A program made the translations under genes and the position numbers. From contig NZ_JAGPWD010000023.1 of the NCBI RefSeq assembly GCF_018119395.1, forward strand, positions 28,895 through 92,894: a stretch of 64,000 bases of DNA, given 5' to 3'. Numbering within the stretch: the stretch's first letter is position 1; every line of letters begins with the position of its first letter. This DNA is from Massilia sp. ZL223 (GTDB lineage: Bacteria > Pseudomonadota > Gammaproteobacteria > Burkholderiales > Burkholderiaceae_D). The notes under the pieces were generated by a model. That model was not told the origin of the DNA and did not search any database. It saw nothing but the letters and a program-made list of their open reading frames with translations. Shown piece by piece: positions 9,405 through 18,330 of the stretch.

Positions 9405-10301
9405 TCACATCGATTCGCTTTTCAAACGCTCGACGAACCAGCGGCCCGCAGGTCCCGGCGGCTGGTCCTTCAAATAGATTGCGTGCATCGAGAAGCCTGC
9501 GCCGAGCAGCGGATGGACTTCGAGCTCGATGCGCACCAGCGCGCCGCGCGCGAGATCGCCCTCGACCATGTGCAGCGGCATCGATCCCCATCCCATGCCG
9601 GCGCGCAGGAAGGCATGCTTGGCGCCGAGATCCGCGAGCCGCCATACCTGCGGCGACAGCACCCCGTAGTTGCGCCCCTCGGTCAGTGTCGAGCGATCGG
9701 TGAGCACGAGCTGCACGTGTTTCGCGGCCTCGGCGCGCAGCACCTTGCGCCTGGCCGCGGCGAGCGGATGACCGGGCGCCGCGACCACGACCGAAGGCAC
9801 CGCGAGCAGGTATTCGGATGCGCACTCGGTCGGCACCTCGGGCAGCGAACCGATCACCGCGATACGGCAGCGGCCGTCGAGCAGCGGCTGCACCACCGCG
9901 CCGAGCGCTTCGACATACAGGCGCAGCGGCGTGGTGGGAAAGCGATCGTGGAAGTCCTTCACGGCGGCGGTGAGCGTCTCGATGGGGAACATGACGTCGA
10001 CCGCGACCGCGAGTTCGGCCTCGAGTCCCTGCGCGAGCGTGCGCGCCCTGGCCTTGAACGCATCCATGCCGTCGGCCGCATGGCGCGCTTCTTCGAGCAG
10101 CGCGCGGCCCGCTTCCGTCAATTGCGGATAGCGGCCGCTGCGATCGAACAGCGCGAAGCCCACCTGCAGTTCGAGATTGGCGAGCGTGTGGCTCACCACC
10201 GATTGCGCGCGGCGCAGCTTGCGGCCCGCGGCGGAGAAGCTGCCTTCGTCGGCTGCGGCGATAAACGTGCGCAGCTGGTCCATGGACATCCCGTCGAGCA
10301 T
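9405..10301 (-). CDS. LysR-family transcriptional regulator
   Basis: 298 residues with an N-terminal winged helix-turn-helix (about 6-65: MDQLRTFIAAADEGSFSAAGRKLRRAQS...) and a C-terminal LysR substrate-binding domain (about 90-290). It is divergent from the DoxX gene across 140 bases, the usual layout for a LysR regulator and its target, so DoxX is the likely target. The inducer is unknown. Confidence 0.93.
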   Translation of the reverse strand: MLDGMSMDQLRTFIAAADEGSFSAAGRKLRRAQSVVSHTLANLELQVGFALFDRSGRYPQLTEAGRALLEEARHAADGMDAFKARARTLAQGLEAELAVAVDVMFPIETLTAAVKDFHDRFPTTPLRLYVEALGAVVQPLLDGRCRIAVIGSLPEVPTECASEYLLAVPSVVVAAPGHPLAAARRKVLRAEAAKHVQLVLTDRSTLTEGRNYGVLSPQVWRLADLGAKHAFLRAGMGWGSMPLHMVEGDLARGALVRIELEVHPLLGAGFSMHAIYLKDQPPGPAGRWFVERLKSESM

Positions 10302-10441
10302 CTATCGTCCCCATCGATACAAGTCATCGAATTATATAGGCTTCCTGGATCGGTCTCCTCTGCCTAAGATGGGATCCATGCACTCCACGAACGGGTGCTC
10401 GAACCAGCGAACACTCAACGACAGACACGAAAGGAACAATC

Positions 10442-10873
10442 ATGAACACCACCCTGAACAACAGCGCCAACCAGTCCGCCATCCCGACCATCGGCCGCAT
10501 CCTGATGGCCGCCATCTTCCTCGTCAGCGGTGTCGGCAAGGCGCTCGCGCCGGCCGGGACCATCGGTTACATCGAGTCGGCGGGCCTGCCCTTCGCCACG
10601 CTCGGCCTGGTGGCGGCGGTAGTCATCGAAGTGGGCGGCGGCGCGATGCTGGCGCTCGGCATCAAGACGCGCCTGGTGGCCGCGCTGCTGGCGGCGTTCT
10701 CGGTGGTGACGGGCCTGGTGTTCCACAGCGCGGTGGGTGACCAGAACCAGCTGATCCATCTGATGAAGAACATCGCGATGGCTGGTGGTTTGCTGCAGGT
10801 GGTGGCTTTCGGTGCGGGTGCGTACAGCGTCGATGCGGCGAGCAGCCGTAAGGGTGCGACTCAGCTTGCGTAA
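10442..10873 (+). CDS. DoxX-family membrane protein
   Basis: 143 residues with four predicted membrane segments and the DoxX pattern (GRILMAAIFLVSGVGKA near the N-terminus, then IESAGLPFA and VVIEVGGGAML). DoxX-like proteins are small inner-membrane proteins often linked to redox stress or quinone-dependent steps; the exact role here is unknown. The ATG follows an AAGGAA ribosome-binding site. It is probably controlled by the divergent LysR regulator. Confidence 0.9.
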   Translation: MNTTLNNSANQSAIPTIGRILMAAIFLVSGVGKALAPAGTIGYIESAGLPFATLGLVAAVVIEVGGGAMLALGIKTRLVAALLAAFSVVTGLVFHSAVGDQNQLIHLMKNIAMAGGLLQVVAFGAGAYSVDAASSRKGATQLA

Positions 10874-10885
10874 GCCACAGTATAT

Positions 10886-10977
10886 GAACGTCGTTCCGGC
10901 GAAGGCCGGAACCTAAGTTTAGCGTCCACACTGCTCACGCCAACTTGGGCCCCGGCCTTCGCCGGGGCGACGGTTTT
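10886..10977. repeat. Inverted pair of REP-like palindromes
   Basis: Two copies face each other between the convergent DoxX and glycosyltransferase genes. The first (10886-10920) reads CGTCGTTCCGGC...GCCGGAACCTAAGTTT. The second (10942-10977) has the opposite orientation, AACTTGGGCCCCGGCC...GGGGCGACGG. The AAGTT ends point inward. Stem bases differ between copies but remain paired. Confidence 0.85.
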
Positions 10978-10981
10978 TAGG

Positions 10982-12631
10982 CTACCCCTCCGTAATCCGC
11001 AGCATGTCCATCTTGCACAGCCACGCCAGGCCGCGCAGCAAGGTCGGACGATCCCAGCGCCCCAGCGTATCGATCAGCTCCTCGACCTGCATCGGCCGCG
11101 GCCCGATGGCGCCGAAGATCAGCCCGAACTCTTCCAGGGTCGGCAGCGACGACGCCGCGAAGCGGTTGATCGCCAGCTCGCGGTAGGCGCGCACCAGCGC
11201 CAGCGAGGCATCCGGCTTCAATTCCACCAGCGAGGCCGCCGTCAGCAAGCGCGTCGGGTAATTGGCGAACAGACGGAAAGGATCCGGCCGGTCCGGCGCA
11301 TGGTCCGGCAGCGGCGGCGTGAGCAAGGGATCGGCGCGGCGCCGCTCCGCCAGCTCGTCGAACAGCTCGCAGTAGCGCACCAGGATGGCGCTCCAGTCGA
11401 ACTCCTGCCTGGCCCGCGCGCGCCCGCTCTCGCCCATGCGGCGGCGCAGCCCTTCATCGCGGATCAAGCTGCCGTAGGCCTGGGCCAGGCCGGCGCCGTC
11501 CACCGCCACCGCCTGGCTGGTGTGGCCGCAGTACATGTCGAAGCTGTCCACCCCGTCGTCGTAGCGCATCGCCAGGTCGCCGCCCGCGCCGGGCCCGGGC
11601 ATGATGGCCGGGATGCGGTAGCCGTCGACGCCGTCGCGCACCGTGTCGCGGTAGCCGTTCCAGTCCGACACCACGCAGGGCAGCCCGGCCGCCATGGCCT
11701 CGGCCGGCGTCAGGCCGAAGGTTTCCTGGATGTTGTCCGAGAGCGAGGTGAAGATGTCGGCGGCGGCCCAGGCGTCGCGCTTGCGCTCCGCATCCCGCCC
11801 GTCCAGCTCGACCAGTCGGATTGAAGGACAGAGCAGCGCCGCCGCTTCGCGGAAGGCCGTCCCGATCGCTTCGCTGGCGAACCAGCCGCACAGGATCAGG
11901 TGCACCTTCTTCCCGCCCTTGTCCGCGCGCTCGAGCGCCGCGAACATCTGCTGGGGATGGGACTTGGCGTGCAGCGACAGCCGCCCCAGGAACAGCACCG
12001 CGACTTCGTCCGGCCCGATGCCGAGGCGGGCGCGGGCGTCCACCCGCTGCGCCTCGCCGGCCTGCAGCTCGGCGCAGTGCACGCCCAGCGGAATCAAAGG
12101 CAGCTGCGGCAGCTCGAAGCGGGTCGCGCCCAGGCGCGCGGCCAGATAAGCGGCCTGCTCCTCGATCAGCACGCGCACGCTGTCGCGCACCACGCGCGAG
12201 GTGCAGACGATGGCGTCCCAGGCGCGCACCGGCGCCACCAGCAGGTCGGCCACCATGCTCATCATGTCGTGGCTGGCGGTGGTGTGGGCGACGCCGCACA
12301 GGCTGTACTGGCGCTCGCCCGCCTGCAGGCGCCGCCAGGCCAGGCGCTCGATGCCGGGGCCGGGGTGGTAGAGGCAGCCGAAATGCGCCAGCTCCTCGGG
12401 CGCGGACGGCGCGATCCAGCGCGTCAGGCCCCGGTAACCGTCCGCGCGCAGCGCCGCGTCGAAGGCGTCCGCATAGGGCCTCCCGGCGGCGAAGCAGCCG
12501 ACTTCGGCCAGGCTGTCCGCCTGCGCGACCGCGCGCAGCAGCCCGACGCCGGCCGCCTGCCGGCCCATCAGCTTTTGCCCGGCGACGGAAAATGCCTCGG
12601 GCAGGTAGTGCAGTGCAAAGCGGTCGGTCAT
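10982..12631 (-). CDS. Glycosyltransferase (GT4-type) with C-terminal extension
   Basis: 549 residues. The central and C-terminal half is a GT-B glycosyltransferase: the donor-binding region VAVLFLGRLSLHAKSHPQ and the GT4 signature ETFGLTPAEAMAAGLPCVVSD with the EX7E pattern are clear. About 130 extra residues follow the GT domain, of unknown function. The frame is open 219 bases further upstream, but the ATG at 12631 has a strong GGAGAGG six bases away and gives MTDRFALHYLPEAF, so I use it. It is divergent from the giant repeat protein gene. Acceptor and sugar are unknown. Confidence 0.85.
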   Translation of the reverse strand: MTDRFALHYLPEAFSVAGQKLMGRQAAGVGLLRAVAQADSLAEVGCFAAGRPYADAFDAALRADGYRGLTRWIAPSAPEELAHFGCLYHPGPGIERLAWRRLQAGERQYSLCGVAHTTASHDMMSMVADLLVAPVRAWDAIVCTSRVVRDSVRVLIEEQAAYLAARLGATRFELPQLPLIPLGVHCAELQAGEAQRVDARARLGIGPDEVAVLFLGRLSLHAKSHPQQMFAALERADKGGKKVHLILCGWFASEAIGTAFREAAALLCPSIRLVELDGRDAERKRDAWAAADIFTSLSDNIQETFGLTPAEAMAAGLPCVVSDWNGYRDTVRDGVDGYRIPAIMPGPGAGGDLAMRYDDGVDSFDMYCGHTSQAVAVDGAGLAQAYGSLIRDEGLRRRMGESGRARARQEFDWSAILVRYCELFDELAERRRADPLLTPPLPDHAPDRPDPFRLFANYPTRLLTAASLVELKPDASLALVRAYRELAINRFAASSLPTLEEFGLIFGAIGPRPMQVEELIDTLGRWDRPTLLRGLAWLCKMDMLRITEG

Positions 12632-12944
12632 GCCCTCTCCTGGGTTTGCGGGAAGCCGCAGGCTTGTAGGGATCATAAGGTTTCCGCCGTCCGGGTGGCG
12701 CGAGCATGGCGACGGGCCTTGCCGCATCGGCAAGCAGGTGCAGCACCGCTTGTCGTCAGCCAGCCACAGACCGGCCGTCACATCTGTCCGCCGCAGGGAA
12801 AGTTCATCAATCCCATGGCGGCTGGCAGGACAAGCCGCTACACTCCCCAAGCGGCCTCATCCCTGCCGCCGTCCGTACCGCGAGCCCGCCGTCCCGCCTC
12901 GCCGCTCCCTTCCCTTTTAGACCACCTTCCTGCAGAGGCCTGCC
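12632..12944. other. Divergent intergenic region
   Basis: 313 bases between the start of the glycosyltransferase (minus) and of the large repeat protein (plus). It must carry both promoters. I see no gene and no clear palindrome. Confidence 0.6.
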
Positions 12945-15900
12945 TTGGCTACGTCCATCGTTTCCGTTTCGTTTTCCAATGGTTTTGTCGGTAACGCGAC
13001 AAAAAACAATGAGTCGTCCGCGTCGTCCTACCTGACCGCGCTGGGCTGGTCCAACTTCCAGTTCCAGCAGGCGACCACCACCGGGCAGTTCGGCGGCAGC
13101 CAGGGCAACGACCTATCGGGCACGCTCCTGATCACGGACGCGGCGGGCGTCCAGCACCGGATCGACGGCGTGATCAACTGGCGCGCGCCCAGCGGCGCAG
13201 TGAGCACCATCGTGTTCTACGCGACCGGGAACACAAACCGCGTGCTGGCCACCAACAGCGGCACCTACACGATCGACCCGAACACGGAAGCCAACGGCGA
13301 CCCGCATACCTTCATCGGCATGACCTTCAACGGCCAGGCCCTGGCCATCAGCAACGACGGCAAGGTCACCGGCAACGCCGCGACCTCCGGCCTGCTGGCC
13401 GCGCTCAACACCTACCTGGCGGCCCAGCCCCAGCTGAGCGTGGGCGACGCGGTGGTCAACGAGGCCGACGGCACGGCCTACGTCACCGTCACGCTCAACA
13501 AGACCAGCACCGACACCATCACGGTCAGGTACAGCACCGAGAACGGCAGCGCCACCGCCGGCACCGACTACGCGGCGGCCAGCGGCACGCTGACGTTCGC
13601 GCCGGGCGAAACCAGCAAGCAGATTGCGGTGTCCCTGATCGACAACGCCGTCGCCGACGGCGCGCGCACCGCCACCGTGGTGCTGAGCGACAGCCGCCTG
13701 GCGGCGATCACCGACAACACCGGCGTGGTGATCATCAACGACAACGACGGCGCCCCTGGCGCCACGGTCGCCCGCGTACTGGCGGAAGACGCCCTGAACA
13801 GCGGCGCCAACCCGGCCGACAGCAGCGTGGTCGAGGGCGGCTCCCTGGTATACACGGTCACCCTGAACGGCAGCGGCGGCGAGCACACCCTGCTGATCGG
13901 CGGCACGGCGGGCGCAAGCGACCGCGGCGCGATCGGCTTCAGCAACGGCGTCGCGTGGAAGAATGGCGACCCGGCCACCGGCATCGTGGTGGTGCCGGCC
14001 GGCGTCGGCAGCTTCCGGATCACGCTCGCCACCCATGACGACAGCGAGATCGAGAACGCCGAGACGGTGGTCGTCACCGTCGGCGGCGTGGCCGCCACCG
14101 GCACCGTCACCGACAACGACAGCCAGGGCGTCACCACGGCGATCGCCGAGGACGCCCTGCACAGCGGCGCCTCCCCGGTCGATGCCAGCGTGGTCGAAGG
14201 CGCCAGCCTGCTGGTCACGGTGGCGCTCAACGGCGCCAGCCCCACCCCGGTGGAACATGCGCTGACGGTGGGCGGCAGCGCCGGCGCACTGGACGTCGGC
14301 AGCTTCGTGTTCAGCAATAACGTGGCCTGGAAGAACAATAATCTGGCGAGCGGCATCGTCGTGGTCCCGGCCGGCGTGGCCGGTTTCACCATTCTGGTGC
14401 CGACCCTTGACGACAGCGAGGTCGAAAACGCGGAAAGCCTGGTGCTGAACGTGGGCGGCGTGGCCGCCACCGGCACCATCACCGATAACGACAGCATCGG
14501 CGTGAGCGCGGTGCTGGCCGAGGTCGCGGCCAATGCCGGCGCCATTCCGCTGGACAGCGCCGTCATCGAAGGCGCGGCCCTGCAGTACACCGTCACCCTG
14601 AGCGCCGCCGGCCCCTACCCGCTGGAACTCAGCCTGGCGCTGGGCGGCAGCGCCGACGCCACCGACCTGGGCGCCATCAGCTTCAGCGACGGCGTCGCCT
14701 GGAAGAATGGCGATCCGGGCACCGGCCTGCTGGTGGTCCCGGCCGGTATCGGCAGCTTCCGCATCCTGGTAGCGACCGTGGACGACAGCGCCGTCGAGGC
14801 GAACGAATCCCTGGTCCTGACCGTGGGCGGAGTGCAGGCCACCGGCACCATCACCGACAACGACGCCGTGAACGTGGCCACCGTGATCGCGGAAGACGCT
14901 GGCAACGTCGGCCTGTCGCCGGCCGATTCGAGCATCGTCGAGGGCGGCATCCTGCGCTACAGCGTGCACCTGAACACCGCCACCATCGCCGCCACCGAGT
15001 TCACGCTCGCGGTCGGCGGCACCCTGGCTGCTTCCGAGCTGGCCGGCATCGTGTTCAGCGACGGCGTGACCTGGAAAAACAACGATCCGCTCAGCGGCAT
15101 CGTGGTGGTGCCGTCCGGCGTGGGCAGCTTCAAGGTGACCGTGGGCGTCTTCGACGACGCCGAGATCGAGCTCACCGAATCGCTGGCCCTCACCGTCGGC
15201 GGTGTCATGGCCTCCGGCACCGTCACCGACAACGACAGCCAGAGCATCGCCAGCCTGGTGGCCGAGGACAGCGCCCATCTCGGCGCCACCCCGGTCGACA
15301 GCAGCGTGGTCGAAGGCACGGCCCTGCTGTTCACCGCGCGCCTCAACAGCGCCAGCCCGGCGCCCACCGAGTTCACCCTGAGTCTGGGCGGCAGCGCATC
15401 AAACGCCGACCTGGGCCAGATCGTCTTCAGCGCCGGCGTGGCCTGGAAGAACGGCAACCCGGCCAGCGGCATCATCGTGGTGCCGCCGGGCGTGATCGGC
15501 TTCACCGCCACCCTGCCGACCGTGGACGACGCCCTGATCGAAGCCACCGAAAGCGCCATCATGAGCATCGGCGGCGTGGCCGCAAGCGGCACCATCGCCG
15601 ACAACGACAGCCTGAACGTGGTCTCGGTGGTGGCCGAAGATGCCGCCAACCTGGGCCAGAACCCCTTCGATTCCGTGGTGACCGAGGGCGCCACCCTGCT
15701 GTATACCGTCACGCTCAACGGCGCGGCGGTGGCGCCGGCCGAGTTCAGCCTGGTGCTGGGCGGCACCGCGTCCGCCAGCGACCTGGGCGCGCTGGTCTTC
15801 AGCAACGGCGTGAGCTGGAAGAATGGCGATCCGGCGACCGGCATCGTGGTGATCCCGGCCGGTGTGGCCGGCTTCACGGCCACCCTGGCGACCGTGGACG

Positions 15901-17633
15901 ACAGCCTGGTCGAATCCTCGGAAAGCGCGCTGCTGTCCGTCAACGGCGTGCATGCGACCGGCACCGTGGTGGACAACGACTCCCTGCCGCCGGTGGTGCA
16001 GCCTCCGGTCGTACAGCCTCCAGTGGTGCAGCCCCCGGCCCTGCAGACCGGCCTGGATCCAGACACCGACGACGGCGCCAGCAACACCGACGCCGTCACC
16101 AGCGTGCGCACCCCTGAGTTCAGCGTCGCCGCCGGCCAGCTGCTCACCGCGGGCGGCAGCGTGCGCCTGCTGGCGCCGAACGGCGCCGTGGTCGGCACCA
16201 GCGCCGTCACCGCCGCCGACATCGCCGCCGGCAAGATCAACGTGGCCCCGGGCGCCCTGGATGACGGCGTGTATACATATACCGTGCAGATCATGGACGC
16301 CAGCGGCCAGGTGGTCGGCTCGGCGCCGGTGAGCGTGACCATCGTCACCGACCGCGACGGCGTCATGCCCTCGGTCGAACTGGCCGCCTACAACGGCGAC
16401 TACAACAAGGACGGTGTGCTCGACTGGCAACAGAACGGCGTCGCCCTGCTGCCCCTGGGATCGCTGGCCGACTTCGCCAAGGGCGTCAACGCTCCGCTGT
16501 CCTCCTTCGGCGCCGTGATCGCCGGCTCGGTGAGCGGCGAACTGGACGCCGTCCAGCTCACCAGCGGCGCCCAGTTGCGCGACCTGAGCCTGACCGACTT
16601 GCCGGCCGCGCTGCCGCAGGAGCAGCGCGCGGCCTCGCCGGTGTTCAACTTTACCGTCACCGCCGCCGAAGGCGTGGCCGGCCTGCCCGATCTCGCCCCG
16701 AACCGCGCCGGCCTGCAGACCCGCGTGGTGATCGAACTGGGCCAGACGGGCGTGGCCTCGAACGACTTCCTCAAGTTCGACAAGGCCAGCGGCGCCTGGT
16801 ACAGCTTCCTGGACGACCAGGATCTGGCCACCTTCGACGACGGCGCCACCCTGGTGGACCTGAACAACGACGGTCGCGTGGACCGCATTGTGATCACCCT
16901 GACCGACGGCGCGCGCGGCGACGAGGACGGCATCGTCAACGGCGTCATCGTCGACCCGGGCCTGCTGTCCTTCGACAAGACCTTGCCGGACCAGGTGTAC
17001 AGCGTGCGCATGGCAAACGGCGAGCTGTATTACACCGGCGACGTCAAGGACGCCATGAGCCACGCCAGCGGCACCGGCAACGTGTTCCAGGGCGTGGTCT
17101 TCGATTCCATGGTCGGAGCGCCGAGCGGCAAGCACGCGTCGGCCTATTACCAGCCCTTCACCCAGGACACCACCTTCGCCATCGACGGCGGCGCCATGCC
17201 CTACGCCTGCTACGAGCTGGTCAAGGGCTCGCCGGGCTTCACGGTCCTGGGCGCCAACAGCGGCCTTGGGGTCAACGTGAACCTGTACCAGGACGCCTTG
17301 GGCCGCACCGAGCTGGCGACCGTGGCCCAGGCGGCCCAGCTGGGCCTGGGCGCCAAGGGCTACGCCAACCGTGGCGCGGTGTTCAGCGCCACCATGGATA
17401 ATGCCTTCACGTTCGACGCGGAAGGCTACCTGATCGCCAACCACGACAACGCCTCGGTGCAGGCCCTGGTCCAGCAGCTGGCGGCGACCTACCAGTCGAC
17501 CAGCGCGGCCGGCTTCATCGACGCGGTCGAACAAAATTACTTCCAGCAAATCCAGCTGGTCGGTGTCGCCCACGGCACCGCGGCCACTGCCGCGGACCTG
17601 AACGCGATGTTCGGCACCGGTTTCGGTATCTAA
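12945..17633 (+). CDS. Giant Calx-beta/Ig-like repeat protein, probably secreted
   Basis: 1562 residues, starting at TTG with a purine-rich AGAGG upstream. Layout: unique N-terminal domain (1-160); a classical Calx-beta domain (about 165-270, ending VVIINDND); six tandem repeats of 121-124 residues (275-1015) each starting V..V.AED, containing FS.GV.WKN and VVPAGV, and ending GTVTDND; a proline linker (PPVVQPPVVQPP); an Ig-like domain (about 1040-1130); and a C-terminal region with EF-hand-like loops (DYNKDGVLD near 1152, DLNNDGRVD near 1305). There is no signal peptide and no RTX nonapeptide array. The domains suggest a calcium-binding surface or secreted adhesin, perhaps exported by a one-step system encoded elsewhere. 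The adjacent beta-barrel protein is probably cotranscribed. Confidence 0.85.
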   Translation: MATSIVSVSFSNGFVGNATKNNESSASSYLTALGWSNFQFQQATTTGQFGGSQGNDLSGTLLITDAAGVQHRIDGVINWRAPSGAVSTIVFYATGNTNRVLATNSGTYTIDPNTEANGDPHTFIGMTFNGQALAISNDGKVTGNAATSGLLAALNTYLAAQPQLSVGDAVVNEADGTAYVTVTLNKTSTDTITVRYSTENGSATAGTDYAAASGTLTFAPGETSKQIAVSLIDNAVADGARTATVVLSDSRLAAITDNTGVVIINDNDGAPGATVARVLAEDALNSGANPADSSVVEGGSLVYTVTLNGSGGEHTLLIGGTAGASDRGAIGFSNGVAWKNGDPATGIVVVPAGVGSFRITLATHDDSEIENAETVVVTVGGVAATGTVTDNDSQGVTTAIAEDALHSGASPVDASVVEGASLLVTVALNGASPTPVEHALTVGGSAGALDVGSFVFSNNVAWKNNNLASGIVVVPAGVAGFTILVPTLDDSEVENAESLVLNVGGVAATGTITDNDSIGVSAVLAEVAANAGAIPLDSAVIEGAALQYTVTLSAAGPYPLELSLALGGSADATDLGAISFSDGVAWKNGDPGTGLLVVPAGIGSFRILVATVDDSAVEANESLVLTVGGVQATGTITDNDAVNVATVIAEDAGNVGLSPADSSIVEGGILRYSVHLNTATIAATEFTLAVGGTLAASELAGIVFSDGVTWKNNDPLSGIVVVPSGVGSFKVTVGVFDDAEIELTESLALTVGGVMASGTVTDNDSQSIASLVAEDSAHLGATPVDSSVVEGTALLFTARLNSASPAPTEFTLSLGGSASNADLGQIVFSAGVAWKNGNPASGIIVVPPGVIGFTATLPTVDDALIEATESAIMSIGGVAASGTIADNDSLNVVSVVAEDAANLGQNPFDSVVTEGATLLYTVTLNGAAVAPAEFSLVLGGTASASDLGALVFSNGVSWKNGDPATGIVVIPAGVAGFTATLATVDDSLVESSESALLSVNGVHATGTVVDNDSLPPVVQPPVVQPPVVQPPALQTGLDPDTDDGASNTDAVTSVRTPEFSVAAGQLLTAGGSVRLLAPNGAVVGTSAVTAADIAAGKINVAPGALDDGVYTYTVQIMDASGQVVGSAPVSVTIVTDRDGVMPSVELAAYNGDYNKDGVLDWQQNGVALLPLGSLADFAKGVNAPLSSFGAVIAGSVSGELDAVQLTSGAQLRDLSLTDLPAALPQEQRAASPVFNFTVTAAEGVAGLPDLAPNRAGLQTRVVIELGQTGVASNDFLKFDKASGAWYSFLDDQDLATFDDGATLVDLNNDGRVDRIVITLTDGARGDEDGIVNGVIVDPGLLSFDKTLPDQVYSVRMANGELYYTGDVKDAMSHASGTGNVFQGVVFDSMVGAPSGKHASAYYQPFTQDTTFAIDGGAMPYACYELVKGSPGFTVLGANSGLGVNVNLYQDALGRTELATVAQAAQLGLGAKGYANRGAVFSATMDNAFTFDAEGYLIANHDNASVQALVQQLAATYQSTSAAGFIDAVEQNYFQQIQLVGVAHGTAATAADLNAMFGTGFGI
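13767..15990 (+). repeat. Six tandem ~372-base coding repeats
   Basis: Unit starts are at 13767, 14130, 14502, 14874, 15246 and 15618. Units 2 to 6 are each 372 bases (124 codons); unit 1 is 363 because of a short deletion. The phase and length are almost invariant while the sequence has diverged, which points to duplication of a complete beta-sandwich domain. Confidence 0.88.
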
Positions 17634-17642
17634 GGAGGACGG

Positions 17643-18299
17643 ATGAGCAACTTGAAACTTGCAGGCCTGGCGCCGGTGGTCTCCCTACTTGCGCTGGTCT
17701 CCGTGCAGGCCAATGCGGCCGAGCCGGTGAAGTACTGGGGCGTGCACGCGGGCGCGAACACGCTGGACGAGATGAATGCGCGGATCGACTTCGGTTCCGG
17801 CACGCCCTTCGACGGCCACGCGGACCTGAAGCGCGGCCTGCACGGCGGCCTGATGGTCGGCCGCCAGTCGGAGCATGCGCGCTACGAGCTGGAGGTCGAA
17901 CAGGGACTGTTCAAGGTGGAGCGCCTGAGCCTGGGCGCGGTGAGCGAGCCGAAGGATGCGCGCGGGCGCTACCAGGTGCTGTTCGCCAATGCCTACCGCA
18001 CCGACCGGCTGAGCGATTCGATCGACAGCTTCTTCGGCGCCGGCATTGGCTGGGGCAGGATCAAGCTGCCGCGCCTGGGGCTGGGCGCCAATTGCGACTG
18101 CTTCGGACCGGCCTCGAAGAGCGGCTTCGCCTGGCAAGTGCGCGCGGGGCTGGGGTACAGGGTATCGGAGCAGGCCAGCGTGTCCTTGCAGTACACGCTG
18201 CTTAAGCTGCCGACCCCGGAAGCGGGCGGGCCGCCGGAGATCCGCTACGAACGCAAGCGCTTCGGAGCGGTCTCGCTGGGCTACTCGCGGCAGTTCTGA
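17643..18299 (+). CDS. Outer-membrane beta-barrel protein
   Basis: 218 residues with a cleavable signal peptide (LVSVQANAA, about 1-25). Alternating hydrophobic strands follow, with glycine-rich turns (WGVHAGANTL, GGLMVGRQ, FFGAGIGWGRI, VRAGLGYRV), ending in SLGYSRQF with the C-terminal aromatic residue expected by the Bam complex. It looks like a small eight-stranded opacity/OmpA-like barrel. A perfect AAGGAGG ribosome-binding site precedes the ATG, ten bases after the giant repeat protein, so the two are likely coexpressed and may work together at the surface. Confidence 0.85.
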   Translation: MSNLKLAGLAPVVSLLALVSVQANAAEPVKYWGVHAGANTLDEMNARIDFGSGTPFDGHADLKRGLHGGLMVGRQSEHARYELEVEQGLFKVERLSLGAVSEPKDARGRYQVLFANAYRTDRLSDSIDSFFGAGIGWGRIKLPRLGLGANCDCFGPASKSGFAWQVRAGLGYRVSEQASVSLQYTLLKLPTPEAGGPPEIRYERKRFGAVSLGYSRQF

Positions 18300-18330
18300 C
18301 GCACGGCGGACCGTCTTCCTTTTGTCGATA

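Noticed and set aside
14957..17573. Long antisense ORFs opposite the giant repeat protein
   Set aside because: High GC and the repeat structure leave reverse frames open; the plus strand has the recognised domains and a downstream partner with a strong ribosome-binding site.
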